Shown here piece by piece: positions 41,668 through 50,465 of a DNA stretch of 64,000 nucleotides (position 1 is the first letter of the stretch; the number at the start of each line of letters is the position of its first letter). The notes beneath the pieces are model-generated. The model ran no database searches, was not told where the DNA came from, and worked only from the letters and a program-made list of their open reading frames with translations. The stretch is from an uncultured Eubacteriales bacterium (GTDB taxonomy: Bacteria; Bacillota; Clostridia; Oscillospirales; Acutalibacteraceae): contig CAKSPZ010000002.1 of assembly GCA_934486635.1 (NCBI GenBank), forward strand, positions 248,001 to 312,000, written 5' to 3'. The position numbers were made by a program, and so were the translations under genes.

Positions 41668-44019
41668 ATGAATATGGAACTTATAAATAATTTAAAAATT
41701 ACCGCAAAAAATGATTACTTAAAAGAATTAAATGAGCTTACTGTCCCTGAATTACACAATATTTTATCTAAATTTATTATGGGTAAAATTGCAGATAATT
41801 GGACTAAAAGCAAACAGAAACATAACTTAAATAAAAGGGCTTTTTATTTCTCCGCGGAATTTTTAATGGGACGTTTAATTCACAACAATATGCTTGCTCT
41901 TCAAATTTATGATGAACTAAAACGCTGTCTTGATAGATTTGAAATAGATATAAATTCTATGGAAGAAATTGAAGATATGGCTCTTGGCAATGGTGGACTC
42001 GGTAGGCTCGCTGCATGTTTTCTAGATTCTGCAGCCACACATAATATTCCGCTTGATGGATATGGCATTCGCTATAAATATGGACTCTTTAAACAAAAGT
42101 TTGAAAATGGATTTCAAATTGAATCTGCTGATAATTGGCAAAAGTTTGGTGACCCTTGGTCTGTGCGAGTTGATAAAGACTCAGTTTACGTTAAATTTGC
42201 TGATATGACTGTAAAAGCAGTTCCATATGATACACCTATCATAGGTTATGGTACCGATAATATTAATACTTTGCGTTTATGGCAAAGTGAAGCTATAAAT
42301 GAATTTAATTTTCAGTTATTTAATGACCAATTATATGACGAAGCATCTATTGAACAAAACCGTGCTCAAGATATATCTAAAGTTCTTTATCCTAACGATA
42401 CAACCATTGCCGGTCAAACGTTGAGACTACGTCAAGAGTATTTCTTTTGTAGTGCTTCATTGCAAGATATCTTAAAGAAATTCAAAAAAATTAATGGTAC
42501 TGATTTTACTAAATTTCCAAAATTCTGTGCTATTCAGCTTAATGATACCCATCCTGTAGTTTCCATAGCAGAATTAATTAGATTGTTAAATATTGAGGGA
42601 TTAAACTTTGAAACGGCATTTAATATTGCTCAACAAGTTTTTTCTTACACTAATCATACTGTTATGTCTGAAGCTCTTGAAACTTGGGATATATCTCTTT
42701 TTTCTAGTCTATTACCTGAAGTTTACGAAATAATTGTAGATATAAATGAACGTTTAATTCGAGAAATATCCAGTCGAAATATTAAATCCAACTTAAAAAA
42801 TATGCTTATCATATCTGATAGTCGAATTCATATGGCACGTTTAGCTGTATATGTTTGTCATTGTACTAACGGTGTTGCAAAAATACACACGGAAATATTA
42901 AAAAATAATGTTCTTAAAGATTGGTATGAATTATATCCTGAACGTTTTCAAAATAAAACTAATGGTATTACTCAAAGACGTTGGTTAGCTTTATGTAATC
43001 CTGAATTATCTGCATTTATAACGAATTTAATTTCCGATTCATGGATAACTGATTTATCTAATTTAGAAAAATTAAAAGAATTCTGTGAAAATCCAACTGT
43101 CATAGCTGATTTTAATTCTATAAAGCTAAAAAAGAAACAACAATTAAGTGATTATATTTTAAAAAGAGAAAAAGAATATATAAATCCTAGTTTTATATTT
43201 GATGTTCAAATAAAACGCCTGCATGAATATAAGCGCCAATTACTCAACGCATTTTCGATTATGGAAATTTATTTTAGAATAAAAGAAGGTACATTAACAA
43301 ACTTTTCGCCTACAGTATTTATATTTGGCGCTAAAGCAGCACCTGGCTATAAGCGAGCAAAAACTATTATTAAATACATTAATGAAATAAAAAATTTAAT
43401 TAATAATGACCCTGATGTTAATGATAAAATTAAAGTTATTTTTATTACTAATTATAACGTGTCATATGCAGAAAAAATTATACCAGCAACTGATATTTCC
43501 GAACAGATATCAACTGCAGGTACTGAAGCTTCTGGTACAGGAAATATGAAGTTAATGTTAAACGGTGCTGTCACTTTAGGAACATTTGATGGCGCAAATA
43601 TTGAAATTGTTGAAAGCGCCGGTACTGAAAATAATTATATTTTCGGTGCCACTGTAGATGAAATCAAAAGTATTTCCAATAATTATTCTCCAAAAGAAAT
43701 TTATCAAAATGACCCTCAAATAAAACGAGTTTTAGATACATTAATAGATGGAACGTTTAATTGTGGTCCTGATTTGGACAAAGCTGACTTTAAAGAACTG
43801 TTTGATTCTATTTTAAACGGTGCATCTTGGCATAAAGCAGACATGTATTATCTTTTACATGACTTTCACAGTTATGTTGATACCAAAATAAGAGCTAATT
43901 TAGACACGAAAAATAAATTTGATTTTGGTTCCAAATGCCTTAAAAACATTGCTTCTGCAGGCATTTTTTCCAGTGATAGAACCATAAAACAATATGCAAC
44001 TGATATTTGGGGGTTATAA
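41668..44019 (+). CDS. glgP: Glycogen/maltodextrin phosphorylase
   Basis: The 783-residue GT35 enzyme releases glucose-1-phosphate from alpha-1,4-glucan ends. Key segments are EDMALGNGGLGRLAACFLDS, DVQIKRLHEYKRQLLN, and the PLP site EASGTGNMKLMLNGAVTLGT with the PLP lysine. It is slightly shorter than the family mean (800-830). The start is uncertain: GGAAGG at the end of malQ is 16 nt from the ATG at 41668, and a second ATG lies two codons later. Confidence 0.95.
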   Translation: MNMELINNLKITAKNDYLKELNELTVPELHNILSKFIMGKIADNWTKSKQKHNLNKRAFYFSAEFLMGRLIHNNMLALQIYDELKRCLDRFEIDINSMEEIEDMALGNGGLGRLAACFLDSAATHNIPLDGYGIRYKYGLFKQKFENGFQIESADNWQKFGDPWSVRVDKDSVYVKFADMTVKAVPYDTPIIGYGTDNINTLRLWQSEAINEFNFQLFNDQLYDEASIEQNRAQDISKVLYPNDTTIAGQTLRLRQEYFFCSASLQDILKKFKKINGTDFTKFPKFCAIQLNDTHPVVSIAELIRLLNIEGLNFETAFNIAQQVFSYTNHTVMSEALETWDISLFSSLLPEVYEIIVDINERLIREISSRNIKSNLKNMLIISDSRIHMARLAVYVCHCTNGVAKIHTEILKNNVLKDWYELYPERFQNKTNGITQRRWLALCNPELSAFITNLISDSWITDLSNLEKLKEFCENPTVIADFNSIKLKKKQQLSDYILKREKEYINPSFIFDVQIKRLHEYKRQLLNAFSIMEIYFRIKEGTLTNFSPTVFIFGAKAAPGYKRAKTIIKYINEIKNLINNDPDVNDKIKVIFITNYNVSYAEKIIPATDISEQISTAGTEASGTGNMKLMLNGAVTLGTFDGANIEIVESAGTENNYIFGATVDEIKSISNNYSPKEIYQNDPQIKRVLDTLIDGTFNCGPDLDKADFKELFDSILNGASWHKADMYYLLHDFHSYVDTKIRANLDTKNKFDFGSKCLKNIASAGIFSSDRTIKQYATDIWGL

Positions 44020-44049
44020 AAAATATATTATTAAAGGAGAAACTTTAGT

Positions 44050-44592
44050 ATGTCATCGAAATCAAAAAATTATTATATGTGTTGTTGTGCAATCTTTGCT
44101 GCATTAATGTGCATTCTAGGCCCGATTTCAATTTTTATTGGTCCAGTTCCTGTTTCACTAACAAATTTAATAATTTATATATCAATTTTCATATTAGGTA
44201 CCAAAGGCACACTTATTAGCTATCTGATATATTTTTTACTTGGCCTGGTTGGATTACCAGTTTTTTCAGGATTTCAAGGTGGAATTGCAAAAGTATTTGG
44301 TCCAACAGGAGGATATCTTTTAGGTTTTATATTTATTGTATTGATTAGCGGTATATCATTTAGTCTTTCAAATAATAATACAATAATTACAATATTAGGA
44401 ATGATTATTGGAACTGCAATAGCTTATCTTTTTGGAACAATCTGGTTTGTAAATTACATGAAATGTGATATAATTTATGCTCTATCAGTATGTGTATTAC
44501 CATTTATTCCATTTGATTTGATTAAAATAATAATCGCACCGTTTATTGGAAATGCAGTTCGAAAACCTCTTATTAAACAAGAATTAATATAA
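44050..44592 (+). CDS. bioY: BioY-family biotin transporter (ECF S component)
   Basis: The 180-residue membrane protein has six hydrophobic helices and the BioY signature GLPVFSGFQGGIAKVFGPTGGY, in which the Gly-rich loop binds biotin. No biotin synthesis genes are in view, suggesting dependence on uptake. The ECF energising genes are not in the window. AAAGGAG precedes the ATG, 30 nt after glgP. Confidence 0.92.
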   Translation: MSSKSKNYYMCCCAIFAALMCILGPISIFIGPVPVSLTNLIIYISIFILGTKGTLISYLIYFLLGLVGLPVFSGFQGGIAKVFGPTGGYLLGFIFIVLISGISFSLSNNNTIITILGMIIGTAIAYLFGTIWFVNYMKCDIIYALSVCVLPFIPFDLIKIIIAPFIGNAVRKPLIKQELI

Positions 44593-44626
44593 TTCAATTG
44601 ATGATTTACATAGGAATACAATAAAG

Positions 44627-44683
44627 TTATGTGTGCCACAAAGTACACATAAAAAAGATGCATCCATAAAGGATGCATCTTTT
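44627..44683. terminator. Tandem hairpins between bioY and ppdK
   Basis: An 8-bp stem TTATGTGT (44627-44634 with 44645-44652) is followed by a 13-bp stem (44653-44665 with 44671-44683, AAAAGATGCATCC). T runs on both strands make the second a good bidirectional terminator for the convergent bioY and ppdK genes. Confidence 0.8.
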
Positions 44684-44708
44684 ATTTTTAGAAATATTAA
44701 TTTTATAA

Positions 44709-47336
44709 TTATTTGTTAGCAATTGTAGCTTGTGCTGCTGCCAATCTAGCTATTGGTACCCTAAACGGTGAACATGACACATAATTAAGACCTATCTTAT
44801 CAAAAAACTCAACGGATGACGGATCTGCACCATGTTCTCCACATACACCTAATTTTATATCTGGCTTAGTTAATTTACCACCGGCTACTGCCTCTTTGAT
44901 TAACTTACCTACTCCTGATTTATCAAGCTTTACAAACGGATCAAACTCATATATTTTATTGTCATAATAATAATTAAGGAACTTAGAAGCGTCGTCACGA
45001 CTAAATCCAAAAGTCATTTGAGTTAAATCATTTGTACCAAAGCTAAAGAAATCGGCTTGTTTTGCTATTTTATCAGCTACCAAAGCAGCTCTTGGCACTT
45101 CAATCATTGTTCCAATATAATACATCATATTGCTGTTGGCATCTTTTATTAATTTATCAGCGGTTGATTTTATAATATTTTTAACAAAAATAAATTCTTT
45201 CTCATTGCCCACCAAAGGAACCATAATTTCCGGTGTAATATTATACTCCGGATGCTCATAAGTTACCTCTAAAGCAGCTTTTATTATTGCTGTTGTTTGC
45301 ATCTGAGCGATTTCCGGATATGAAACAGCCAACCTGCAACCTCTATGTCCCATCATCGGATTAAACTCTTGTAATGATACAATAATTGATTTTAATTTTT
45401 GTACTGTTACATTTAAATCCTTAGCCATATCTTTTATTTCGTTATCATTTTTCGGTAAAAATTCATGTAGTGGTGGGTCTAAAAGACGAATAGTCATAGG
45501 TTTATTTTTTAAAGCTTCATACATATGTTCAAAATCTTTTTGTTGATATGGTAACAATTTATCGAGAGCTTTTTTACGAGCATCTTTTGTTTCTGCTACA
45601 ATCATTTCTCTTATTGCTTTTATTCTGTCTCCATCAAAAAACATATGTTCGGTTCTACATAAACCTACACCCTGAGCTCCAAATTTAACAGCTTTAATAA
45701 CATCTTCAGGAGTATCTGCATTTGCCCTAACTTTTAATCTTCTATAAGCATCGGCCCAACTCATAAATGTTTCAAAGTTACCAGTGATAGTACTATCAAC
45801 AGTATCAATAGCAGTACCATATATCTCTCCGGTAGAACCATCAATTGAAATATAATCGCCTTCTTTTATAGTTACATTTCCCAAAGTAAAACAATTATCT
45901 TTTTCATTGATATCTATCTCCGAACACCCCGATACACAGCAAGTACCCATTCCTCTAGCTACTACAGCGGCATGAGATGTCATTCCGCCACGCACAGTTA
46001 AAATTCCTTGTGCTACAGCCATACCTTCTATATCTTCCGGTGAAGTTTCAAGACGTACAAGTACAACCTTATCACCTTTTTTAGTCATTTCCTTAGCTTT
46101 TTCTGCTGAAAAAACTACTTTTCCGCATGCCGCACCAGGCGATGCCGCTAATCCTATTCCAATAGGTTTTACATTTTTTAAAGCTTTTTTATCAAATTGC
46201 GGATGAAGCAACGAATCTAATTGTTTCGGTTCAACTCGTAATAAAGCTTCTTCTCTGGTGATTTTACCTTCATTTACAAGGTCCACAGCAATTTTCAGTG
46301 CAGCTTTAGCAGTTCGTTTACCGTTTCTTGTTTGCAACATATAGAGCTTTCCATTTTCAATAGTAAATTCCATATCTTGCATATCTGCATAATGGTCTTC
46401 CAATTTCTGTGCAATTTCAGAAAATTGATCATACATATAAGGCATAATTTCTCTTAATTCCTCGATACTTTTAGGGGTACGGATTCCAGCAACCACATCT
46501 TCACCTTGTGCATTAATTAAAAACTCCCCAAAAAGTTTTTTCTCACCGGTTGCAGGGTTACGCGTAAAGGCAACACCTGTCCCAGAGTTATTACCGGTAT
46601 TTCCAAATACCATTACTTGCACATTAACAGCAGTTCCCCAACTATACGGTATATCATTCATCCTACGATATACATTTGCTCTAGGATTATCCCATGACCT
46701 AAAAACAGCTTTAATAGCTTCCATAATTTGTTCTCTGGGTTCACTTGGAAAATCGCAACCCTTTTTTTCTTTATAATACTCTTTAAATCTAGATACTATT
46801 TCTTTTAAATCCTGTGTAGTAAGTTCTGTATCGAGTTTATAACCATTGCGAAATTTTATTTCATCTAATATGTCTTCAAAATCAGATTTTGGTAAACCCA
46901 TAACGACATCCGAAAACATTTGTATAAAACGTCTATATGAGTCATAAGCGAATCTTTCATTATCGGTAACTGCTGAAAGTCCATTAACAACAGTATCATT
47001 AAGACCCAAATTTAAAATTGTATCCATCATTCCGGGCATAGATTTTCTTGCCCCTGACCGCACAGATAAAAGCAATGGATTATTTTGGTCACCGAATATT
47101 TTCCCTGTACTTCTTTCCATTTTACTAATACTATCGAATATTTGTTGTTCTATTTCCCATGGTATTTCCTTATTATTTTCATAGTACTTAGTACAAGCTT
47201 CTGTCGTCACTGTAAAACCTGTTGGTACTGGTAATCCAAGTCTAGTCATCTCAGCTAAGTTCGCACCTTTACCTCCTAAGAGACTTTTCATTGAGCCATT
47301 ACCTTCTGAAAAAAGATATACATACTTATGATTCAT
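44709..47336 (-). CDS. ppdK: Pyruvate phosphate dikinase
   Basis: The 875-residue enzyme interconverts pyruvate, ATP and phosphate with PEP, AMP and pyrophosphate; in anaerobes it usually makes ATP-saving pyruvate from PEP. It has an N-terminal nucleotide domain (SLLGGKGANLAEM; RSGARKSMPGMMDTILNLG), the phosphohistidine loop GGMTSHAAVVARGMGTCCV and the C-terminal PEP domain ending LGVCGEHGADPSSVEF. I start at 47336 after GGGAGG; 14 upstream codons are open without similarity. Confidence 0.96.
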   Translation of the reverse strand: MNHKYVYLFSEGNGSMKSLLGGKGANLAEMTRLGLPVPTGFTVTTEACTKYYENNKEIPWEIEQQIFDSISKMERSTGKIFGDQNNPLLLSVRSGARKSMPGMMDTILNLGLNDTVVNGLSAVTDNERFAYDSYRRFIQMFSDVVMGLPKSDFEDILDEIKFRNGYKLDTELTTQDLKEIVSRFKEYYKEKKGCDFPSEPREQIMEAIKAVFRSWDNPRANVYRRMNDIPYSWGTAVNVQVMVFGNTGNNSGTGVAFTRNPATGEKKLFGEFLINAQGEDVVAGIRTPKSIEELREIMPYMYDQFSEIAQKLEDHYADMQDMEFTIENGKLYMLQTRNGKRTAKAALKIAVDLVNEGKITREEALLRVEPKQLDSLLHPQFDKKALKNVKPIGIGLAASPGAACGKVVFSAEKAKEMTKKGDKVVLVRLETSPEDIEGMAVAQGILTVRGGMTSHAAVVARGMGTCCVSGCSEIDINEKDNCFTLGNVTIKEGDYISIDGSTGEIYGTAIDTVDSTITGNFETFMSWADAYRRLKVRANADTPEDVIKAVKFGAQGVGLCRTEHMFFDGDRIKAIREMIVAETKDARKKALDKLLPYQQKDFEHMYEALKNKPMTIRLLDPPLHEFLPKNDNEIKDMAKDLNVTVQKLKSIIVSLQEFNPMMGHRGCRLAVSYPEIAQMQTTAIIKAALEVTYEHPEYNITPEIMVPLVGNEKEFIFVKNIIKSTADKLIKDANSNMMYYIGTMIEVPRAALVADKIAKQADFFSFGTNDLTQMTFGFSRDDASKFLNYYYDNKIYEFDPFVKLDKSGVGKLIKEAVAGGKLTKPDIKLGVCGEHGADPSSVEFFDKIGLNYVSCSPFRVPIARLAAAQATIANK

Positions 47337-47487
47337 CTTAAAATTACCTCCCATATTAGAGTATAAATTTCTATACATTTATCTTTTAAAATAATAGCAT
47401 AAAAAAATACCACTATCATTTTATGACGCATAAGAAACATATATTTAAAAAAATATACTTTTTACAAAAGAAAATTTATATTTTCCC

Positions 47488-47515
47488 TTGAAAAAATTTT
47501 TGCTTGTGAGATAAT
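47488..47515 (+). promoter_or_regulatory. Promoter candidate for glmU
   Basis: TTGAAA (47488-47493), 16 nt and GATAAT (47510-47515) lie 56 nt before glmU in the 235-nt divergent spacer with ppdK. The rest of this spacer is AT-rich with no other clear signal. Confidence 0.45.
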
Positions 47516-47571
47516 ATTAATATATAGTATTTATTTTTATTAAATATTATAAAAATTTTGGAGGATATATT

Positions 47572-48603
47572 ATGAATAATACCTGTTCTATTGTGCTTGC
47601 TGCAGGTGAAGGAACCCGTATGAAATCAAATATGCCTAAAGTTCTTTCTAAAGTCGTTTTTAAACCAATGCTTAAATGGGTTTTGGACGCTTTAAATGAC
47701 GCTAATGTACAATCAGTATGCGTAGTTACAGGTTTTAAGTGTGATGTAGTTATAGACTATTTAAAAACCTTATCAAATAATTACGAAACTGTAATACAAA
47801 AAGAAAGAAAGGGTACTGCACATGCTGTTCTTACAGCTAAAGACTTTTTAACTAAAAATATTGATAAAGATGTTTTAATTTTAAATGGTGATTCTCCATT
47901 TATTGATAGTAAAACAATAAAAAATGCTTATGAATTACATAAAAGTCAAAATAATGCAGCTACAGTTATTTCTGCTAAAATCAGTAATCCGTTCGGATAT
48001 GGGCGCATTGTTAGAGATAACCATACCGGAACTCTTTCTAAAATCATCGAGCAAAAAGACGCCGATGAATCAATTCAAAAAATAAATGAAGTAAATTCCG
48101 GTGCATATTGGTTTAATGTTCGTTCTCTTTTGAGTGTACTACATAATATAAAAAATAACAACTCTCAAAATGAATTTTATTTACCTGATGCTATCGTTTT
48201 ATTATTATCTCAAGGTTGTAATGTCAATGCTTATATTTCTGAATCAGAAAATACTGTTTTGGGCGCAAACAATCCTTTTCAACTCAACGAATTAAATTCT
48301 ATTGCAAGAAAAAGTATTTTAAATAAATTAATGTTAAATGGCGTAGATATTCCTTGTACTGACGGTATTATAATATCGGATGAAGTTTCCATTGGTCAAA
48401 ATACTTGTATTTTACCAGGTACTGTCATCACTGGTAACACAATTATCGGTACTAATTGTATCATTGGTCCAAACACTCAAATTAAAAATTCTTTAATTGG
48501 TAATAATATTTCTTTAAATTCTATATATTGCTCCAATTCACGCATACTTACTGATGTCTCAATACGACCTTTTTCTGTTATAAAAAACAACGAATTCGTA
48601 TAA
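47572..48603 (+). CDS. glmU: GlmU-like UDP-GlcNAc pyrophosphorylase, shortened C-terminus
   Basis: The 343-residue protein has a complete uridyltransferase domain: LAAGEGTRMKSNMPKVL, QKERKGTAHAV and LNGDSPF. Then come only five or six left-handed beta-helix turns (IGQNTCILPGTVITGNTIIG). Full GlmU is about 450 residues; the part with the acetyl-CoA and catalytic His region is missing, and prs begins only 57 nt later. It should make UDP-GlcNAc from GlcNAc-1-P but probably not acetylate glucosamine-1-P. The glmU-prs-pth-mfd order is typical of Clostridia. Confidence 0.88.
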   Translation: MNNTCSIVLAAGEGTRMKSNMPKVLSKVVFKPMLKWVLDALNDANVQSVCVVTGFKCDVVIDYLKTLSNNYETVIQKERKGTAHAVLTAKDFLTKNIDKDVLILNGDSPFIDSKTIKNAYELHKSQNNAATVISAKISNPFGYGRIVRDNHTGTLSKIIEQKDADESIQKINEVNSGAYWFNVRSLLSVLHNIKNNNSQNEFYLPDAIVLLLSQGCNVNAYISESENTVLGANNPFQLNELNSIARKSILNKLMLNGVDIPCTDGIIISDEVSIGQNTCILPGTVITGNTIIGTNCIIGPNTQIKNSLIGNNISLNSIYCSNSRILTDVSIRPFSVIKNNEFV

Positions 48604-48660
48604 AAGCTGTTTAGCTATACTAACAGTATTATATAAAAATAATTTTTAAGGGGAAAAATT

Positions 48661-49620
48661 ATGAATTTTCATGGTAAAGGAATCAAAGTTTTTGCAGCAA
48701 ATTCGAACTTAGATGTTGCAAAACGAATTGCAAATGCTTTAAAATTACCTCTTGGTAAAGCTGAGGTTAAAACTTTTAGTGACGGTGAAATTTCTGTTTC
48801 ACTTAATGAATCTGTTCGTGGTTCTGATTGTTTTATTATTCAATCAACTTGTAATCCTGTTAACCAAAATCTTATGGAATTACTAATTATGATTGATGCT
48901 ATGAAACGTGCTTCTGCTGCACGAATTACAGCGGTTATTCCTTATTTTGGATATGCTCGTCAAGACAGAAAAGCTAAAGCCAGAGATCCGATTTCCGCAA
49001 AATTAGTTGCTGATCTTATTACTACTGCTGGTGCCGATAGAGTTCTTACTATGGATCTTCATGCACCTCAAATTCAAGGCTTTTTTAATATTCCTGTAGA
49101 CCATTTGGTTGGAAGTCCTTTATTAGCTTCTTTTATAAAAAATAAAATTTCTTCTAATAAAGATGATTATGTTGTTGTTTCACCAGATTTGGGTTCAGTT
49201 ACAAGAGTTCGTACTTTTGCATCGCGTCTTGCTTTACCTATTGCTATAATTGACAAACGACGTCAACGTGCTAATGTTTCTGAGGTTATGAACATTATTG
49301 GTGATGTAAAAGATAAAAAAGTTATTCTAGTTGATGATATGATTGATACGGCCGGTACTTTGTGCAATGCTGCAAATGCAGTTATTGAAAAAGGTGGTGC
49401 TAAAGAAGTTTTTGCTTGTGCTACTCATGCTGTGCTTTCCGGTCCTGCTATTGAACGTATAAAAAATAGTCCTATTAAAGAATTATATTTGCTTGATACT
49501 ATTCCTATTCCTAAAGAAAATTTCATTGATAAGTTTAATATTTTATCTGTAGCTTCATTGTTTGCCGAAGCTATCGAACGTATTTACGAAGACGTTCCTG
49601 TTTCTCCTATGTTTAATTAA
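48661..49620 (+). CDS. prs: Ribose-phosphate pyrophosphokinase
   Basis: The 319-residue enzyme makes PRPP for nucleotide, His and Trp synthesis. It has the ATP-binding FGYARQDRKAKARDPISAKL, the TMDLHAPQIQGFFNIPVDHL block and the PRPP motif KVILVDDMIDTAGTL. An AAGGGG site precedes the ATG. It is followed 20 nt after its stop by a large cloverleaf palindrome. Confidence 0.97.
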   Translation: MNFHGKGIKVFAANSNLDVAKRIANALKLPLGKAEVKTFSDGEISVSLNESVRGSDCFIIQSTCNPVNQNLMELLIMIDAMKRASAARITAVIPYFGYARQDRKAKARDPISAKLVADLITTAGADRVLTMDLHAPQIQGFFNIPVDHLVGSPLLASFIKNKISSNKDDYVVVSPDLGSVTRVRTFASRLALPIAIIDKRRQRANVSEVMNIIGDVKDKKVILVDDMIDTAGTLCNAANAVIEKGGAKEVFACATHAVLSGPAIERIKNSPIKELYLLDTIPIPKENFIDKFNILSVASLFAEAIERIYEDVPVSPMFN

Positions 49621-49640
49621 CAAGTTTTTCTACGTTATGC

Positions 49641-49776
49641 GGGCGGGACGCCCCTTAAAAAAATGAATATTTAAATTCATTTTTTTAATAACCACCCCAA
49701 ACAAAATTTACATTTTGTTTGGGGTGGTTTACGCAAATAATCAAATAAATTTGATTATTTGCGGGGCGTCCCGCCC
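49641..49776. repeat. Cloverleaf palindrome with three arms (prs-pth)
   Basis: The outer stem pairs 49641-49654 with 49763-49776 (14 bp, GGGCGGGACGCCCC). Arm 1 pairs 49655-49668 with 49675-49688 (14 bp), arm 2 pairs 49690-49707 with 49712-49729 (18 bp), and arm 3 pairs 49733-49746 with 49749-49762 (14 bp). Only T49689 and 49730-49732 remain unpaired. The arms are AT-rich at 1 and 3 and GC-rich at 2. It lies 20 nt after the prs stop. With 60 bp in 136 nt it is the longest of the set. Confidence 0.85.
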
Positions 49777-49834
49777 TACTTTGTATCTTTTCGTAATCAT
49801 AAATTTAATTAATGCAAAAAAAGGAGTTATTAAC

Positions 49835-50452
49835 ATGTTTAAAAATATAGAAAAATTTTTTAAAAAACCAGTCCTGACCAAAAATTCAGTTGAATACATC
49901 ATATGTGGACTGGGAAACCCAGGTAAAAAATATGAAAACACAAGACACAATGCTGGTTTTTTAACAATAGATTACATTGTAAATGAACTAAACATATCCA
50001 CAAACAAACTAAAATTCCAATCACAAATTTACGATACATCAATAGAAAACCATCGAGTTTTGCTGGTAAAACCTCAAACATATATGAATTTAAGTGGTAA
50101 TGCAGTACATGAAATCATTTCATTTTACAAAATTCCCATAGAAAAAGTTATTATAATAGTAGACGATATATCATTAGAACCAGGCTCTCTGCGGATACGA
50201 AGAAAAGGTAGTGCTGGCGGACATAACGGATTAAAAGATATTATAAATAAAACCGGTTCAGATAATTTCCAACGAATAAAACTAGGTGTAGGCGCAAAGC
50301 CTCAAGGATGGGACTTAGCAAATTGGGTAACTTCTGAATTCACTTATAACGAAAATAAACATCTTAATATAGCCATAAAAAATGCATATGAATCTATAAA
50401 ACTAATGATTAACGGAGAAACAGAAGTTGCAATGAACCGATTTAATTCTTAA
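49835..50452 (+). CDS. pth: Peptidyl-tRNA hydrolase
   Basis: The 205-residue enzyme recycles stalled peptidyl-tRNA. It has IICGLGNPGKKYENTRHNAGF with catalytic His, LLVKPQTYMNLSG, and VDDISLEPGSLRIRRKGSAGGHNGLKDI. I start at 49835 because AAGGAG is 8 nt upstream; the frame is open 40 codons further but that stretch is the cloverleaf palindrome. A 19-residue N-terminal extension (FKNIEKFFKKPVL region) precedes the enzyme fold. It is 13 nt before mfd. Confidence 0.95.
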   Translation: MFKNIEKFFKKPVLTKNSVEYIICGLGNPGKKYENTRHNAGFLTIDYIVNELNISTNKLKFQSQIYDTSIENHRVLLVKPQTYMNLSGNAVHEIISFYKIPIEKVIIIVDDISLEPGSLRIRRKGSAGGHNGLKDIINKTGSDNFQRIKLGVGAKPQGWDLANWVTSEFTYNENKHLNIAIKNAYESIKLMINGETEVAMNRFNS

Positions 50453-50465
50453 AGAGGCGATAACT

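Noticed and set aside
49715..49834. N-terminal extension of Pth upstream of 49835
   Set aside because: The stretch is part of the cloverleaf palindrome; a proper ribosome binding site and the Pth fold support the internal ATG.
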